From Mesorhizobium neociceri (GTDB lineage Bacteria > Pseudomonadota > Alphaproteobacteria > Rhizobiales > Rhizobiaceae): 64,000 nt of DNA. Positions 1-8,691 of this stretch are shown here, one piece after another. The stretch's first letter is position 1, and each line of letters starts with the position of its first letter. The notes beneath the pieces are model-generated. The model ran no database searches, had not been told where the DNA came from, and saw only the letters and a list, made by a program, of their open reading frames with translations. The stretch lies in NCBI RefSeq assembly GCF_013520985.1, contig NZ_JACDTY010000001.1:248001-312000 (forward strand), in the 5' to 3' direction. The position numbers and the translations under genes were made by a program.

Positions 1-667
1 GGGCGGCTATTTCAACGAGGACGGAACCTCGACCATCAATGACGAGGGCTCGGTCAAGGGCCTGCAGATGCTGGCCGACATGTACAAGGACGGCCTTGCG
101 CCGAAGGATGCGGTGAGCTGGGGCTTCAACGAAACGGTCACCGGTTTCTATTCCGGCACCTGCGCCATGCTCAACCAGGATCCGGATGCGCTGATCGGCA
201 TTGCCGACAAGATGAGCGCCGATGATTTTGCCGTGGCGCCGCTGCCGGTCGGACCGAGCGGCAAATCCTATCCGACGCTGGGCTATGCCGGCTGGGCGAT
301 GTTCGCCAATTCGCAGCACAAGGACGATGCCTGGAAGCTGATGGCGACACTGTTGTCGCCCAAGGACAATCTGGAGTGGGCCAAGGAAGTCGGCGTCGTG
401 CCGATCCACAACGGCGCCGACCAGGACGCTCATTTCAAGACCGAGCAGTTCAAGGGCTGGTTCACCGAGCTCAGCGACACCTCCAAATATGAAATGGTGA
501 CGCCGCCGACGCATCTGGAAAACCTCGGCAACTTCGTCGACCAGGTGGCGATCAAGAACTTCCAGGAAGTGCTGCTCGGGCAGAAGACGGCCAAGGAGGC
601 GGCCGACGCATGGGCCACCTTCCTGACCAAGGAACAGCAGGACTGGCTGGCCAAGAACAAGAAGTAG
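1..667 (+). CDS. CUT1 sugar ABC transporter substrate-binding protein, C-terminal part (partial)
   Basis: The reading frame is open from base 2 of the window and ends at TAG 665-667, so the 5' end lies outside. The visible part (about 220 residues) has the look of the C-terminal lobe of a MalE/UgpB-type family 1 solute-binding protein: alternating helices, a GYAGWAMFANSQHKDDAWKL segment and a lysine-rich tail. Such proteins bind a sugar in the periplasm and deliver it to a MalFG-type permease. The two permeases and the MsmK-like ATPase that follow on the same strand complete the importer. The substrate cannot be read from the sequence. The neighbouring alpha-galactoside locus makes an oligosaccharide plausible, but that is inference. 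Confidence 0.85.
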   Translation, partial: GGYFNEDGTSTINDEGSVKGLQMLADMYKDGLAPKDAVSWGFNETVTGFYSGTCAMLNQDPDALIGIADKMSADDFAVAPLPVGPSGKSYPTLGYAGWAMFANSQHKDDAWKLMATLLSPKDNLEWAKEVGVVPIHNGADQDAHFKTEQFKGWFTELSDTSKYEMVTPPTHLENLGNFVDQVAIKNFQEVLLGQKTAKEAADAWATFLTKEQQDWLAKNKK

Positions 668-676
668 GCGCCCTTT

Positions 677-840
677 CCCTTCTCCCCGTTTCACGGGGAG
701 AAGGTGTCACGAAGTGACGGATGAGGGGCAGCGCTATCCTCCGAAGGCTCGCGCTGCCCCTCATCTGCCTGCCCGTCCTCCGCCGCAGCTGCGCTGCAGC
801 TACGGAGGGTGGACCGGCATCTTTCCCCGTGATGGGGAGG
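677..840. repeat. Intergenic palindromic repeat, type B (copy 1)
   Basis: The element opens with the hairpin CTCCCCGTTTCACGGGGAG, contains GATGAGGGGCAGCG facing CGCTGCCCCTCATC, and closes with CCCCGTGATGGGG. A second copy with the same building blocks lies at 50583-50707. It separates the binding-protein gene from the first permease gene. Its folded RNA could favour expression of the binding protein over the membrane genes; that role is inferred. Confidence 0.75.
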
Positions 841-889
841 ACGCTTGTCGCCAATTCCGGCGCTCCTCCAGGAGACGATTTAGCACCCG

Positions 890-1813
890 ATGACCTACGC
901 CGCGTCCGAAATACGATCCGCAGGCCGGCCGCGAAAGAAGCGGCTGACGCATGCCGCCATCGAGCCCTGGCTTTATCTCTCGCCGGCGATCGTTCTGCTG
1001 GTTGTGGTGCTGCTGGTGCCGTTGATCATCGGTATCAGCTATTCCTTCCGCAAATTCTCGGCCTTCAAATCCGAATATGTCGGCCTCGGCCAATATCAGG
1101 CGATGCTGACCGACCAGGTGCTGGGGCAGGCGCTGGTCAACACGCTGTGGTGGACGGTGGCCAGCCTGTTCTTCCAGTTCTTCCTTGGGCTCGGCCTGGC
1201 GCTGCTGCTCGACAAGCCGTTTATCGGACGCAAGTTCGTGCAGGCAGTTGTCTTCCTGCCCTGGGCGGTGCCGTCCTTCCTGTCGGGCCTGACCTGGGCA
1301 TGGCTGTTCAACCCGATCATCGGGCCTTTGCCGCACTGGCTCTTCGGGCTCGGGCTGAAGGCAGAACCGACCAATGTCTTGTCTGATCCCGCCACCGCGA
1401 TGTGGGGGCCGATCATCGCCAACATCTGGTTCGGCATTCCGTTCTTCGCCATCACGCTGCTCGCGGCATTGAAGTCGATCCCGTCGGAACTGCATGAGGC
1501 GGCGGCCATTGACGGCGCTTCGCCCTGGCAACGCTTCACCAAGGTGACGCTGCCCTTCCTGGCGCCGACCATCGTTATCACCGTCATGCTGCGCACGATC
1601 TGGATCGCCACCTTCGCTGATTTGATCTTCGTCATGACCGAAGGCGGGCCGGCGGGCTCGACCAGCACGGTGCCGGTCTACATCTATGTCAGCGCCTTCA
1701 AGTCTCTGGACAAGGGTTATGCCTCGGCGGTGGCGGTGCTGCTGCTGGTGCTGCTCATCGCATATGCGATCGCGCTGATCGCTATCCGCCGCTTGCTGGT
1801 GAGGCACGTCTGA
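890..1813 (+). CDS. CUT1 sugar ABC transporter permease (MalF-like)
   Basis: A 307-residue inner-membrane protein with about six hydrophobic segments, the first near residues 25-50. Near residues 200-222 it carries the EAA loop (EAAAIDGASPWQRFTKVTLP), which contacts the ATPase. Its partner permease begins inside its stop codon (TGATG at 1811-1815), so the pair is translationally coupled. The ATG at 890 has an AGGAG about 15 bases upstream, which is rather far. The length matches MalF-type permeases without the long periplasmic insertion of E. coli MalF. It forms the channel with the product at 1813-2661; the substrate is unknown. Confidence 0.9.
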   Translation: MTYAASEIRSAGRPRKKRLTHAAIEPWLYLSPAIVLLVVVLLVPLIIGISYSFRKFSAFKSEYVGLGQYQAMLTDQVLGQALVNTLWWTVASLFFQFFLGLGLALLLDKPFIGRKFVQAVVFLPWAVPSFLSGLTWAWLFNPIIGPLPHWLFGLGLKAEPTNVLSDPATAMWGPIIANIWFGIPFFAITLLAALKSIPSELHEAAAIDGASPWQRFTKVTLPFLAPTIVITVMLRTIWIATFADLIFVMTEGGPAGSTSTVPVYIYVSAFKSLDKGYASAVAVLLLVLLIAYAIALIAIRRLLVRHV

Positions 1814-2661
1814 TGATCGCCGGACGCTCCACCTCCTCGCGCATTTTCAGCGGTATCGGCCTCTACGCGGCGATTGCCGCCTACATGATCTTTGCGCTGT
1901 TCCCGATCTTCTGGACGCTGAAGATATCGGTGACGCCGGAGCGGCTGCTCTATTCCGAAGGCATCACTTTGTGGCCCTCGGAAACGACATTCCGCAACTT
2001 CATCACCGTGCTCGAAGCCTCTGACTTCCCCCGCTATTTCCTCAACAGCGTCATCGTCTCGGTGTCGACAGCGGCATTCGTCACCGTCATCGCCACGCTT
2101 GCCGGCTACGCCATGTCGCGCTTTACCTTTCGCGGCAAGGCGACGCTGGCGATCATGCTTTTGCTGACGCAAACCTTCCCGCTGGTGATGGTCATTCCGC
2201 CGATCTACCGCGTCATGGGTGAACTCGGCCTGACCAACAGCCTGGTCGGGCTGATCATCATCTACACCGCCTTCAACACCGCCTTCGCCACCTTCCTGAT
2301 GCAGTCCTTCTTCGACGGCATTCCCAAGGATCTGGAGGAGGCGGCGATGATCGACGGCTGCACGCGGGCGCAGGCGATGCGCAAGGTGATCGTGCCGTTG
2401 ACCTTGCCTGGCATGGGCGCCACGCTCGGCTTCGTCTTCACCGCTGCGTGGAGTGAACTGCTGTTCGCGCTGATGCTGATCTCCAGCGACGACCAGAAGA
2501 CGTTCGCCGTCGGCCTGCTCACCTATATCGGCAAGTTCGCCGTCGACTGGGGGCAGATGATGGCGGCGTCGATCCTGGCGCTGATCCCGGTCTGTATCTT
2601 CTTCGCCTTCCTGCAACGCTATCTCGTCACCGGCCTGACCGCCGGCGCGGTCAAAGGATAA
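1813..2661 (+). CDS. CUT1 sugar ABC transporter permease (MalG-like)
   Basis: A 282-residue membrane protein with about six transmembrane helices. Its EAA loop reads EEAAMIDGCTRAQAMRKVIV and continues into a PLTLPG turn, as expected for the second permease of carbohydrate importers. The start ATG overlaps the TGA of the preceding permease, and the ATPase gene follows after 3 bases. Expression is therefore that of one operon, binding protein - permease - permease - ATPase. The C-terminus (TGLTAGAVKG) is the usual ending of this family. Confidence 0.92.
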   Translation: MIAGRSTSSRIFSGIGLYAAIAAYMIFALFPIFWTLKISVTPERLLYSEGITLWPSETTFRNFITVLEASDFPRYFLNSVIVSVSTAAFVTVIATLAGYAMSRFTFRGKATLAIMLLLTQTFPLVMVIPPIYRVMGELGLTNSLVGLIIIYTAFNTAFATFLMQSFFDGIPKDLEEAAMIDGCTRAQAMRKVIVPLTLPGMGATLGFVFTAAWSELLFALMLISSDDQKTFAVGLLTYIGKFAVDWGQMMAASILALIPVCIFFAFLQRYLVTGLTAGAVKG

Positions 2662-2664
2662 TCG

Positions 2665-3732
2665 ATGGCTTCCGTCACGCTGCAAAATGTCGAGAAGGAC
2701 TATGGTTCGCTGCGCATCCTGCACGGCGTCGACCTCGAAATCGCCGATGGCGAGTTCGTCGTGCTGGTCGGCCCGTCCGGCTGCGGCAAGTCGACCTTGC
2801 TGCGCATGATCGCCGGGCTGGAGGAGGTGTCGGGCGGCGAAATCCGCATCGGCGAGCGGCTGGTCAACGATGTCGCGCCGAAGGACCGCGACATCGCCAT
2901 GGTGTTCCAGTCCTACGCGCTCTATCCGCATATGGATGTGTCGTCGAACATGGGCTTCAGCCTGCTTTTGAAGAAGGCGGAGAAGACGACGATCGACGGT
3001 AGGGTAGGGGCAGCAGCCAAGCGGCTTGGCCTCGACAGTTTCCTCGGCCGGCTGCCGCGGCAATTGTCCGGCGGGCAGCGCCAGCGCGTCGCCATGGGCC
3101 GCGCCATCGTGCGCGATCCGAAAGTGTTCTTGTTCGACGAACCGCTGTCGAACCTCGACGCCAAACTGCGTGTGCATATGCGCGCCGAGATCAAGGCGTT
3201 GCACCAGCAGCTCAAGACCACTTCGGTGTATGTCACCCACGACCAGATCGAAGCCATGACGATGGCCGACCGCATCGTCGTCATGCATGACGGCTACGTG
3301 CAGCAGGTCGGCCATCCCCTGGAACTCTATGACCGGCCGATCAACACCTTCGTTGCCGGCTTCATCGGCTCGCCCGGCATGAATTTTCTGCCGGCAACGG
3401 TGGCCAAGGGCGGCAAGGTGGATGCGGTGCTGGCCGATGGCCAGAAGCTGAGATTGCCTGACGGCTTGCCCTTGAAGGATGGTGACAAGCTCACCGTCGG
3501 ACTGCGGCCGGAACACATCCAGCTTGCCGACGATGGTCCGCTCAAGGCAGAGGTCGAGGTGGTCGAGCCGCTCGGCCTGTCGACACAGTTCTATGTCAGG
3601 TTCGCGGACCAGCAGATTTGCGTCTTCGTCATGGGACGCAGCAATGTCCGGCCGGGCGATACGGTGCGGCTGTCAGCCGATCCGGCTGCGCCGCATCTGT
3701 TCGATCCTGCGACCGGCAATCGCATCGGATGA
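2665..3732 (+). CDS. Sugar ABC transporter ATPase (UgpC/MsmK type)
   Basis: A 355-residue cytoplasmic ATPase that powers the upstream CUT1 permeases. Walker A is GPSGCGKST (residues 36-44), the Q-loop is VFQSYALYP, the signature is LSGGQRQ (134-140), Walker B is VFLFDEP (154-160) and the switch histidine is H192 in THDQ. A C-terminal TOBE-type regulatory domain of about 120 residues (LRPEHIQL near 275) marks the MalK/UgpC/MsmK class rather than a stand-alone ATPase. The gene ends 18 bases before the convergent AraC gene. MsmK-type ATPases may serve several importers, so this one need not be exclusive to this operon. Confidence 0.93.
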   Translation: MASVTLQNVEKDYGSLRILHGVDLEIADGEFVVLVGPSGCGKSTLLRMIAGLEEVSGGEIRIGERLVNDVAPKDRDIAMVFQSYALYPHMDVSSNMGFSLLLKKAEKTTIDGRVGAAAKRLGLDSFLGRLPRQLSGGQRQRVAMGRAIVRDPKVFLFDEPLSNLDAKLRVHMRAEIKALHQQLKTTSVYVTHDQIEAMTMADRIVVMHDGYVQQVGHPLELYDRPINTFVAGFIGSPGMNFLPATVAKGGKVDAVLADGQKLRLPDGLPLKDGDKLTVGLRPEHIQLADDGPLKAEVEVVEPLGLSTQFYVRFADQQICVFVMGRSNVRPGDTVRLSADPAAPHLFDPATGNRIG

Positions 3733-3750
3733 GAGTGCCCGGCAATCAAC

Positions 3751-4626
3751 CTACCGGTGGTTGCCCAGGCTGGCATACATGCCGGTGGTGCGGAACTGCG
3801 TCGGGTTGATGCCGTAGAGCCGGCGGAAGACTTTCGAGAAATAGTTGGCGTCCTCGAAGCCGCACAGGATGGCGACCTCCTTGACCGGCAGGAAGTCGGC
3901 CTTGGTCAAAAGTTTGGCAGCCCGTTGCAGCCGCTGCTGCAGCACGAATTCGGCCGGCGGGATACCTTCGCTCTCGGCGAAGCAGCGCGAGAAATGCGCA
4001 CGGCTGAGGCCGCTGATTTGAACGAGATCGGCCACCGGCAGAGGCTTGTCGAGATTGGCGTTGATGTGGTCGATGACCGGCTGCATGGCGCTCTGTTTCT
4101 CGGTGAAGGCGTGCGAGCCGAAGACATCGTCGTAAAGCGCCATCGCCGCCTCATAGGCGATCGCCGAAGCAGCCCCCGGCGAAGCGGCGCCGTTGATGAG
4201 ACGCAGGCTGCAATCGGCGAGATGATCGATCGTCTCCGGCTGCAACCGGAACACCGGGCCGGAGACGCTCAGAATGGATTTGTGGATGCGCAGCGCCTCC
4301 TCGCCATTCATCGAGATCCAGAAATATTCCCAGCGGTCGCCCTTCTCCAGCCAGTAGCGGTGGTTGTGCGGCACCAGCACCAGCAGCGTGTCGTTGGCCT
4401 GCAGGCGGTAATTGCGGTTCTCGTAGCGCAGCTGGCCGGTGCCGCTGATCGTGTGCTGCAGCACGGTGAACGGTGTCTGGCCGCGCTTGCGCCCATCCCA
4501 GTCGTAGGTCACACCCTCGCGCACCTCATAGCCCGTGCTTGTCGGCATGGCATGCAGGCGCTGGCGGCCGCGCGGCAGCGAGATGGTGCGCATCAACTGT
4601 CCGTTGGCGATCAGATCACGCAGCAC
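3751..4626 (-). CDS. agpT: AraC-family regulator of alpha-galactoside utilisation (AgpT-like)
   Basis: A regulator of about 291 residues. The N-terminal half is a cupin-like ligand-binding domain (LVPHNHRYWLEKGDRWEYFW). The C-terminal 100 residues hold two helix-turn-helix motifs, LPVADLVQISGLSRAHFSRCF and VKEVAILCGFEDANYFSKVFRRLYG. GTG at 4626 is chosen because GAGGG stands seven bases before it; ATG at 4593 (280 residues) is the alternative. The gene is divergent from the GH4/SBP5 operon. In Sinorhizobium meliloti an AraC-like protein, AgpT, activates the equivalent alpha-galactoside genes, so activation of 4841-13902 in response to a galactoside is the likely role. The symbol rests on this context. 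Confidence 0.8.
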   Translation of the reverse strand: MLRDLIANGQLMRTISLPRGRQRLHAMPTSTGYEVREGVTYDWDGRKRGQTPFTVLQHTISGTGQLRYENRNYRLQANDTLLVLVPHNHRYWLEKGDRWEYFWISMNGEEALRIHKSILSVSGPVFRLQPETIDHLADCSLRLINGAASPGAASAIAYEAAMALYDDVFGSHAFTEKQSAMQPVIDHINANLDKPLPVADLVQISGLSRAHFSRCFAESEGIPPAEFVLQQRLQRAAKLLTKADFLPVKEVAILCGFEDANYFSKVFRRLYGINPTQFRTTGMYASLGNHR

Positions 4627-4739
4627 AAAATTACCCTCGAAAGCATAATCGTTCTCTGGCCGCGGCCTGGAATAACGGCATAATCCAAATCCTGAGAACG
4701 CGAAAGACCCGCGGTCGAGGAGCGGGCGGGGAGGAGAAA

Positions 4740-4782
4740 GAGCCGGAATTCCGGCTCGAATGGCACGCGCGCCATGGCGCGC
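4740..4782. promoter_or_regulatory. Two adjacent perfect palindromes in the agpT-agaL1 divergent region
   Basis: GAGCCGGAATTCCGGCTC (4740-4757) and GCGCGCCATGGCGCGC (4767-4782) lie in tandem 58-101 bases before the agaL1 start. They could form hairpins in the agaL1 leader or bind a dimeric regulator. AraC proteins usually bind direct repeats, so a link to AgpT is not obvious. Confidence 0.4.
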
Positions 4783-4840
4783 CGCCATACGCTCCTCCGT
4801 TGCTCCTTGCCTGGCATTCGATTGGATCGAGGTGAAGGTG

Positions 4841-6307
4841 ATGAGTTTCAAAATCGCTATTATCGGCGCCGGCAGTGTCGGCTTCACCAAAAAACTGTTC
4901 ACCGACATTCTGTGCGTTCCGGAATTCAGCGACATCGAATTCGCGCTGACCGATCTCAGCGAGCACAATCTCGGGATGATCAAGGCGATCCTCGACCGCA
5001 TCGTCGAGGCCAACAAGCTGCCGACCAAGGTGACGGCGACGACCGACCGCCGCAAGGCGTTGGAAGGCGCGCGCTATGTCATCAGCTGCGTGCGGGTCGG
5101 CGGGCTCGAAGCCTATGCCGACGATATCCGAATTCCCTTGAAATATGGCATCGACCAGTGTGTCGGCGACACGATCTGCGCCGGCGGCATCCTCTACGGC
5201 CAGCGCAACATCCCGGTCATCCTCGACTTCTGCAAGGACATACTGGAGGTCGCCGAGCCCGGCGCGAAATTCCTCAACTATGCCAACCCGATGGCGATGA
5301 ACACCTGGGCCGCGATCGAATATGGCAAGGTCGACACCGTCGGCCTCTGCCATGGAGTCCAGCACGGCGCCGAACAGATCGCCGAAGTGCTTGGCGCCAA
5401 GTCGCACAGCGAACTCGATTATGTCTGCTCCGGCATCAACCACCAGACCTGGTTCATCGGCCTGAGGCTCAACGGCCGCAAGATCGGCAAGGACGAGCTG
5501 GTCGCCGCCTTCGAGGAGCACCCGGTTTATTCGCAGCAGGAAAAGCTGCGCATCGATGTGCTGAAGCGCTTCGGCGTCTATTCGACCGAAAGCAACGGTC
5601 ATCTTTCCGAATATCTGCCGTGGTATCGCAAGCGGCCGGACGAAATCACCCGCTGGATCGACATGTCGGACTGGATCCACGGCGAGACCGGCGGCTACCT
5701 CCGTTACTCCACGGAGACGCGCAACTGGTTCGAGACGGAGTTCCCGCAATTCCTCGAGGCGGCGTCGAAGCCGCTCGATCCGGCCAAGCGTTCAAACGAG
5801 CATGCCAGCCACATTCTCGAAGCGCTGGAGACCAACCGCGTCTATCGCGGCCATTTCAACGTCAAGAATACCGGCATCATCACCAACCTGCCGCAGGACG
5901 CCATCATCGAATCGCCGGGCTTCGTCGACCGCTTCGGCATCAACATGGCCTCCGGCATCACGCTGCCGGAAGCGTGTGCCGCCACCTGCATGGCCTCGAT
6001 CAACGTCCAGCGCATGTCGGTGCATGCGGCGATATCAGGCGACATCGACCTGTTGAAGCTAGCCGTGCTGCACGATCCGCTGGTCGGCGCTGTGTCGACG
6101 CCGGAAGAGGTCTGGCAGATGGTCGACGAGATGGTCGTCGCCCAGGCCCGCTGGCTGCCGCAATATGCCGACGCCATGCCGGCCGCCAAAGAGCGGCTTT
6201 CCACGTCGAAGGTCAAGACCCGCGACTGGGCAGGGGCGGCGCGGCGCAAGGTGCGCTCGATCGAGGAACTGCGCGCCGAAAAGACGGCGCTGAAACAGGC
6301 CGGCTGA
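4841..6307 (+). CDS. agaL1: GH4-family alpha-galactosidase (AgaL1/MelA-like)
   Basis: A 488-residue cytoplasmic glycosidase of family GH4. These enzymes use NAD+ and a divalent metal and cleave through an oxidation-elimination mechanism. The N-terminus is a Rossmann fold (IIGAGSVGFTKKL, residues 6-18). Characteristic GH4 segments follow: CVGDTICAGGI, NPMAMNTW, LCHGVQHG (metal-ligand cysteine) and GINHQTWF (metal-ligand histidine). ATG 4841 has GAGG eight bases upstream; an ATG at 4760 in the same frame lies inside the palindromic leader and is less likely. It heads the operon that continues with agpABCD and a second GH4 gene. Cleavage of melibiose or raffinose-type galactosides is inferred from family and context. 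Confidence 0.88.
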   Translation: MSFKIAIIGAGSVGFTKKLFTDILCVPEFSDIEFALTDLSEHNLGMIKAILDRIVEANKLPTKVTATTDRRKALEGARYVISCVRVGGLEAYADDIRIPLKYGIDQCVGDTICAGGILYGQRNIPVILDFCKDILEVAEPGAKFLNYANPMAMNTWAAIEYGKVDTVGLCHGVQHGAEQIAEVLGAKSHSELDYVCSGINHQTWFIGLRLNGRKIGKDELVAAFEEHPVYSQQEKLRIDVLKRFGVYSTESNGHLSEYLPWYRKRPDEITRWIDMSDWIHGETGGYLRYSTETRNWFETEFPQFLEAASKPLDPAKRSNEHASHILEALETNRVYRGHFNVKNTGIITNLPQDAIIESPGFVDRFGINMASGITLPEACAATCMASINVQRMSVHAAISGDIDLLKLAVLHDPLVGAVSTPEEVWQMVDEMVVAQARWLPQYADAMPAAKERLSTSKVKTRDWAGAARRKVRSIEELRAEKTALKQAG

Positions 6308-6405
6308 GGATGCTTTCAGGCGGACCGCGGGAGGCCGGTTCGCCAATCAGCTGTCACGAAGAGATGCGGGCAGCAGCAGGACGTCGAAACATCTGGGAGG
6401 AGACT

Positions 6406-8589
6406 ATGAGGAACTTTCGCAGAATTGGCATTTTCGCCGGGCGCAGAATTGGCATTCTCGCCGGGCGAAGAATTGGCATTCTCGCCGGGCGAAGAATTGG
6501 CATTCTCGCCGGGCGAAGAATTAGCATTCTCGCCGGCATGGCGCTGAGCGTCTCGGCATCGGCGCTCAGCAGCGCATACGCATCCGAGCCAACCACACCG
6601 CCGCCGCCGGCGCAGTTTCCCGCCGAGGGCAAGATCAAATATGTCGCCCGCGATTCCATCCTGGAGTTCAAGGCGCTGCCCGAATATCACGAGCCCGACT
6701 GGGTCACCGAGAAATACGTCAAGACCGGCAAGCTGCCGCCGGTCAAGGATCGCCTGCCAAAGGAGCCGCTGGTGTTCAAGACCAGCAACATGCCGGACGG
6801 CATCGGCGTCTATGGCGACACCATGCGCCACGTCATCGGCGGCCGGCCGGAAGGCTGGAACTATGGCGCCGGCCAGACGCAAGGGTGGGGCGGCATCGAC
6901 ATCGGCCTTTCCGAATGCCTGACGCGCACCGCGCCCTTGTTCCAGGTCGAGGCCAAGGACACCGAACCGCTGCCGAACCTCGCCAGGAGTTGGGAGTGGT
7001 CGAAGGACGGCCACAAGCTGACCATGCATCTGATCGAGGGTGCCAAATGGTCGGACGGCGTCGCCTTCAACGCTGACGATTTGATGTTCTACTGGGATGA
7101 TGAGGTCGTCGATCCCAATGTCTCGCCACTAAATGGTGCCACGCAGGAAACCTTCGGCGTCGGCACGACGCTGAAGAAGATCGACGACTACACTGTCGAA
7201 TGGACGTTCAAGGAGGCTTTCCCAAAACAGTATCTCTACGCCATGGCCTACGGCACCTTCTGCCCCGGTCCAGCGCACATCCTGAAGCCGCAGCACCCGA
7301 AATATTCCAAGAACACCTACGAGCAGTTCAAGAACGCCTTCCCGCCGGAATATATGAACATACCGGTGATGGGCGCCTGGGTGCCGGTGGAATACAGGCC
7401 CGATGACATCGTCGTCATGCGCCGCAACCCCTACTATTGGAAGGTCGACGAGAAGGGCAACCAGCTGCCCTACCTCAACGAGGTGCACTACAAGCTGTCG
7501 ACCTGGGCCGACCGAGACGTGCAGGCGGTGGCGGGCGCCGCCGACTTCTCCAATCTCGAGCAGCCGGAGAATTTCGTCGCTTCGCTGAAGCGGGCGGCGG
7601 ACAAGGACGCGCCGGCCCGGCTCGCCTTCGGTCCGCGCCTGATCGGCTACAATCTGCGCATGAATTTCTCCGCCAATGGCTGGGGCAATCCGGATGAGCG
7701 CGGCCAGGCGATCCGCGAGCTGAACCGCAACGAGGATTTCCGCAAGGGCGTCACCATGGCGCTCGACCGCAAGGCGCTTGGCGACTCGCTGGTCAAGGGT
7801 CCGTTCAACGCCATCTATCCCGGCGGCTTCTCCTCCGGCACCAGTTTCTATGACCGCAGCTCGACAGTCTACTATCCGTTCGATCTCGAAGGCGCCAAGG
7901 CCGAACTCGCCAAGGCCGGCCTGAAGGACACGGACGGTGACGGCTTCGTCAATTTCCCGGCCGGCACGGCCGGCGGCAAGAATGTCGAGATCGTCATGCT
8001 GGTCAACAATGACTACACCACCGACAAGAGCCTGGCGGAAGGCGTCGTCGGCCAGATGGAAAAGCTCGGCATTCGCGTCGTGCTCAACAGTCTGAACGGC
8101 ACCCAGCGCGACGCCGCCCAATATTCGGGCCGCTTCGACTGGCTGGTCCGGCGCAACGACCAGGAGCTGACCGCCGTGGTGCAGAACACCGAGCAACTCG
8201 CGCCGGTCGGCCCGAAGACCAGCTGGAACCATCGCGCGCCGGAAAGCGGCGAGGTCGACCTGATGCCGTTCGAAAAGGAGCTTGTCGACATCGTCAACAA
8301 GTTCGTCTCCAGCCAGGACAATGACGAGCGCGCCAGCCTGATGAAGACGTTCCAGAAGATCTCGACGGAGCATGTCTACAATGTCGGGCTGACGGAATAT
8401 CCCGGTGCCTTGATCATCAACAAGCGCTTCTCCAACGTCCCGCAGGGAACGCCGATCTTCATGTTCAACTGGGCCGAGGATTCGATCGTGCGCGAGCGGT
8501 TGTTCGTTGCCGCCGACAAGCAGCAGAAATACGAACTCTTCCCCGAGCAGCTTCCCGGCAAGCCCGGCGACAAGGGTCCGACGAACTGA
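6406..8589 (+). CDS. agpA: SBP family 5 alpha-galactoside-binding protein (AgpA-like) with repeat-expanded signal peptide
   Basis: A 727-residue periplasmic binding protein of the oligopeptide/dipeptide class (family 5). It shows LARSWEWSKDGHKLTMHLIEG, WSDGVAFNADD and the C-terminal lobe typical of the class. In rhizobia this class also carries alpha-galactosides, and its position between a GH4 gene and opp-type permeases supports that. ATG 6406 is preceded by GGGAGGAG. The unusual part is the N-terminus: five copies of an eight-residue unit (RRIGILAG-like, residues 6-45) precede the hydrophobic stretch MALSVSASALSSAYA. With a single copy it would be a normal signal peptide of about 27 residues. 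Cleavage after SAYA is predicted. Confidence 0.85.
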   Translation: MRNFRRIGIFAGRRIGILAGRRIGILAGRRIGILAGRRISILAGMALSVSASALSSAYASEPTTPPPPAQFPAEGKIKYVARDSILEFKALPEYHEPDWVTEKYVKTGKLPPVKDRLPKEPLVFKTSNMPDGIGVYGDTMRHVIGGRPEGWNYGAGQTQGWGGIDIGLSECLTRTAPLFQVEAKDTEPLPNLARSWEWSKDGHKLTMHLIEGAKWSDGVAFNADDLMFYWDDEVVDPNVSPLNGATQETFGVGTTLKKIDDYTVEWTFKEAFPKQYLYAMAYGTFCPGPAHILKPQHPKYSKNTYEQFKNAFPPEYMNIPVMGAWVPVEYRPDDIVVMRRNPYYWKVDEKGNQLPYLNEVHYKLSTWADRDVQAVAGAADFSNLEQPENFVASLKRAADKDAPARLAFGPRLIGYNLRMNFSANGWGNPDERGQAIRELNRNEDFRKGVTMALDRKALGDSLVKGPFNAIYPGGFSSGTSFYDRSSTVYYPFDLEGAKAELAKAGLKDTDGDGFVNFPAGTAGGKNVEIVMLVNNDYTTDKSLAEGVVGQMEKLGIRVVLNSLNGTQRDAAQYSGRFDWLVRRNDQELTAVVQNTEQLAPVGPKTSWNHRAPESGEVDLMPFEKELVDIVNKFVSSQDNDERASLMKTFQKISTEHVYNVGLTEYPGALIINKRFSNVPQGTPIFMFNWAEDSIVRERLFVAADKQQKYELFPEQLPGKPGDKGPTN
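6421..6540 (+). repeat. Five tandem 24-bp in-frame repeats in the signal-peptide region of agpA
   Basis: Five head-to-tail 24-base units start at 6421, 6445, 6469, 6493 and 6517. The first and last carry a few substitutions; the second to fourth are nearly identical. The period is a multiple of three, so each gain or loss changes the protein by eight residues without a frameshift. Each unit can also fold into TTCTCGCC / GGCGAAGAA with one bulged base. Confidence 0.95.
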
Positions 8590-8609
8590 GTTACCTCCCC
8601 TGGCTGACG

Positions 8610-8636
8610 CCCGGCCGCGCTGCGCGCGCGGCCGGG
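8610..8636 (+). other. Intercistronic stem-loop after agpA
   Basis: CCCGGCCGCGC (8610-8620) pairs perfectly with GCGCGGCCGGG (8626-8636) around a five-base loop. There is no T-run, so this is more likely an mRNA-stabilising or attenuating hairpin between the binding-protein gene and the permease genes than a full terminator. Confidence 0.7.
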
Positions 8637-8691
8637 ACGGAGTAAGCTCAGCGGCAGACAACCCTGAAACCTGCAACAAGGAGGCGAGACG

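Noticed and set aside
1717..3516. Long minus-strand open frame (599 codons) opposite the permease and ATPase genes.
   Set aside because: It lies antisense to genes with clear family motifs and has no recognisable domain; open antisense frames are common at this GC content.
6421..6540. CRISPR array.
   Set aside because: The five units are directly adjacent without spacers, are 24 bases long, are translated in frame, and no cas gene is near.
6406..6540. Twin-arginine (Tat) signal in AgpA because of repeated RR.
   Set aside because: The motif is RRIGI, without the S/T-R-R-x-F-L-K context, and each RR comes from the repeat. A Sec-type signal is more likely.
4774..8589. A 1271-codon open frame joining the GH4 region to the binding protein.
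   Set aside because: The first 544 codons are an out-of-frame reading of the GH4 gene in GC-rich DNA; they have arginine-rich low-complexity composition. The real gene starts at ATG 6406 with a ribosome site.
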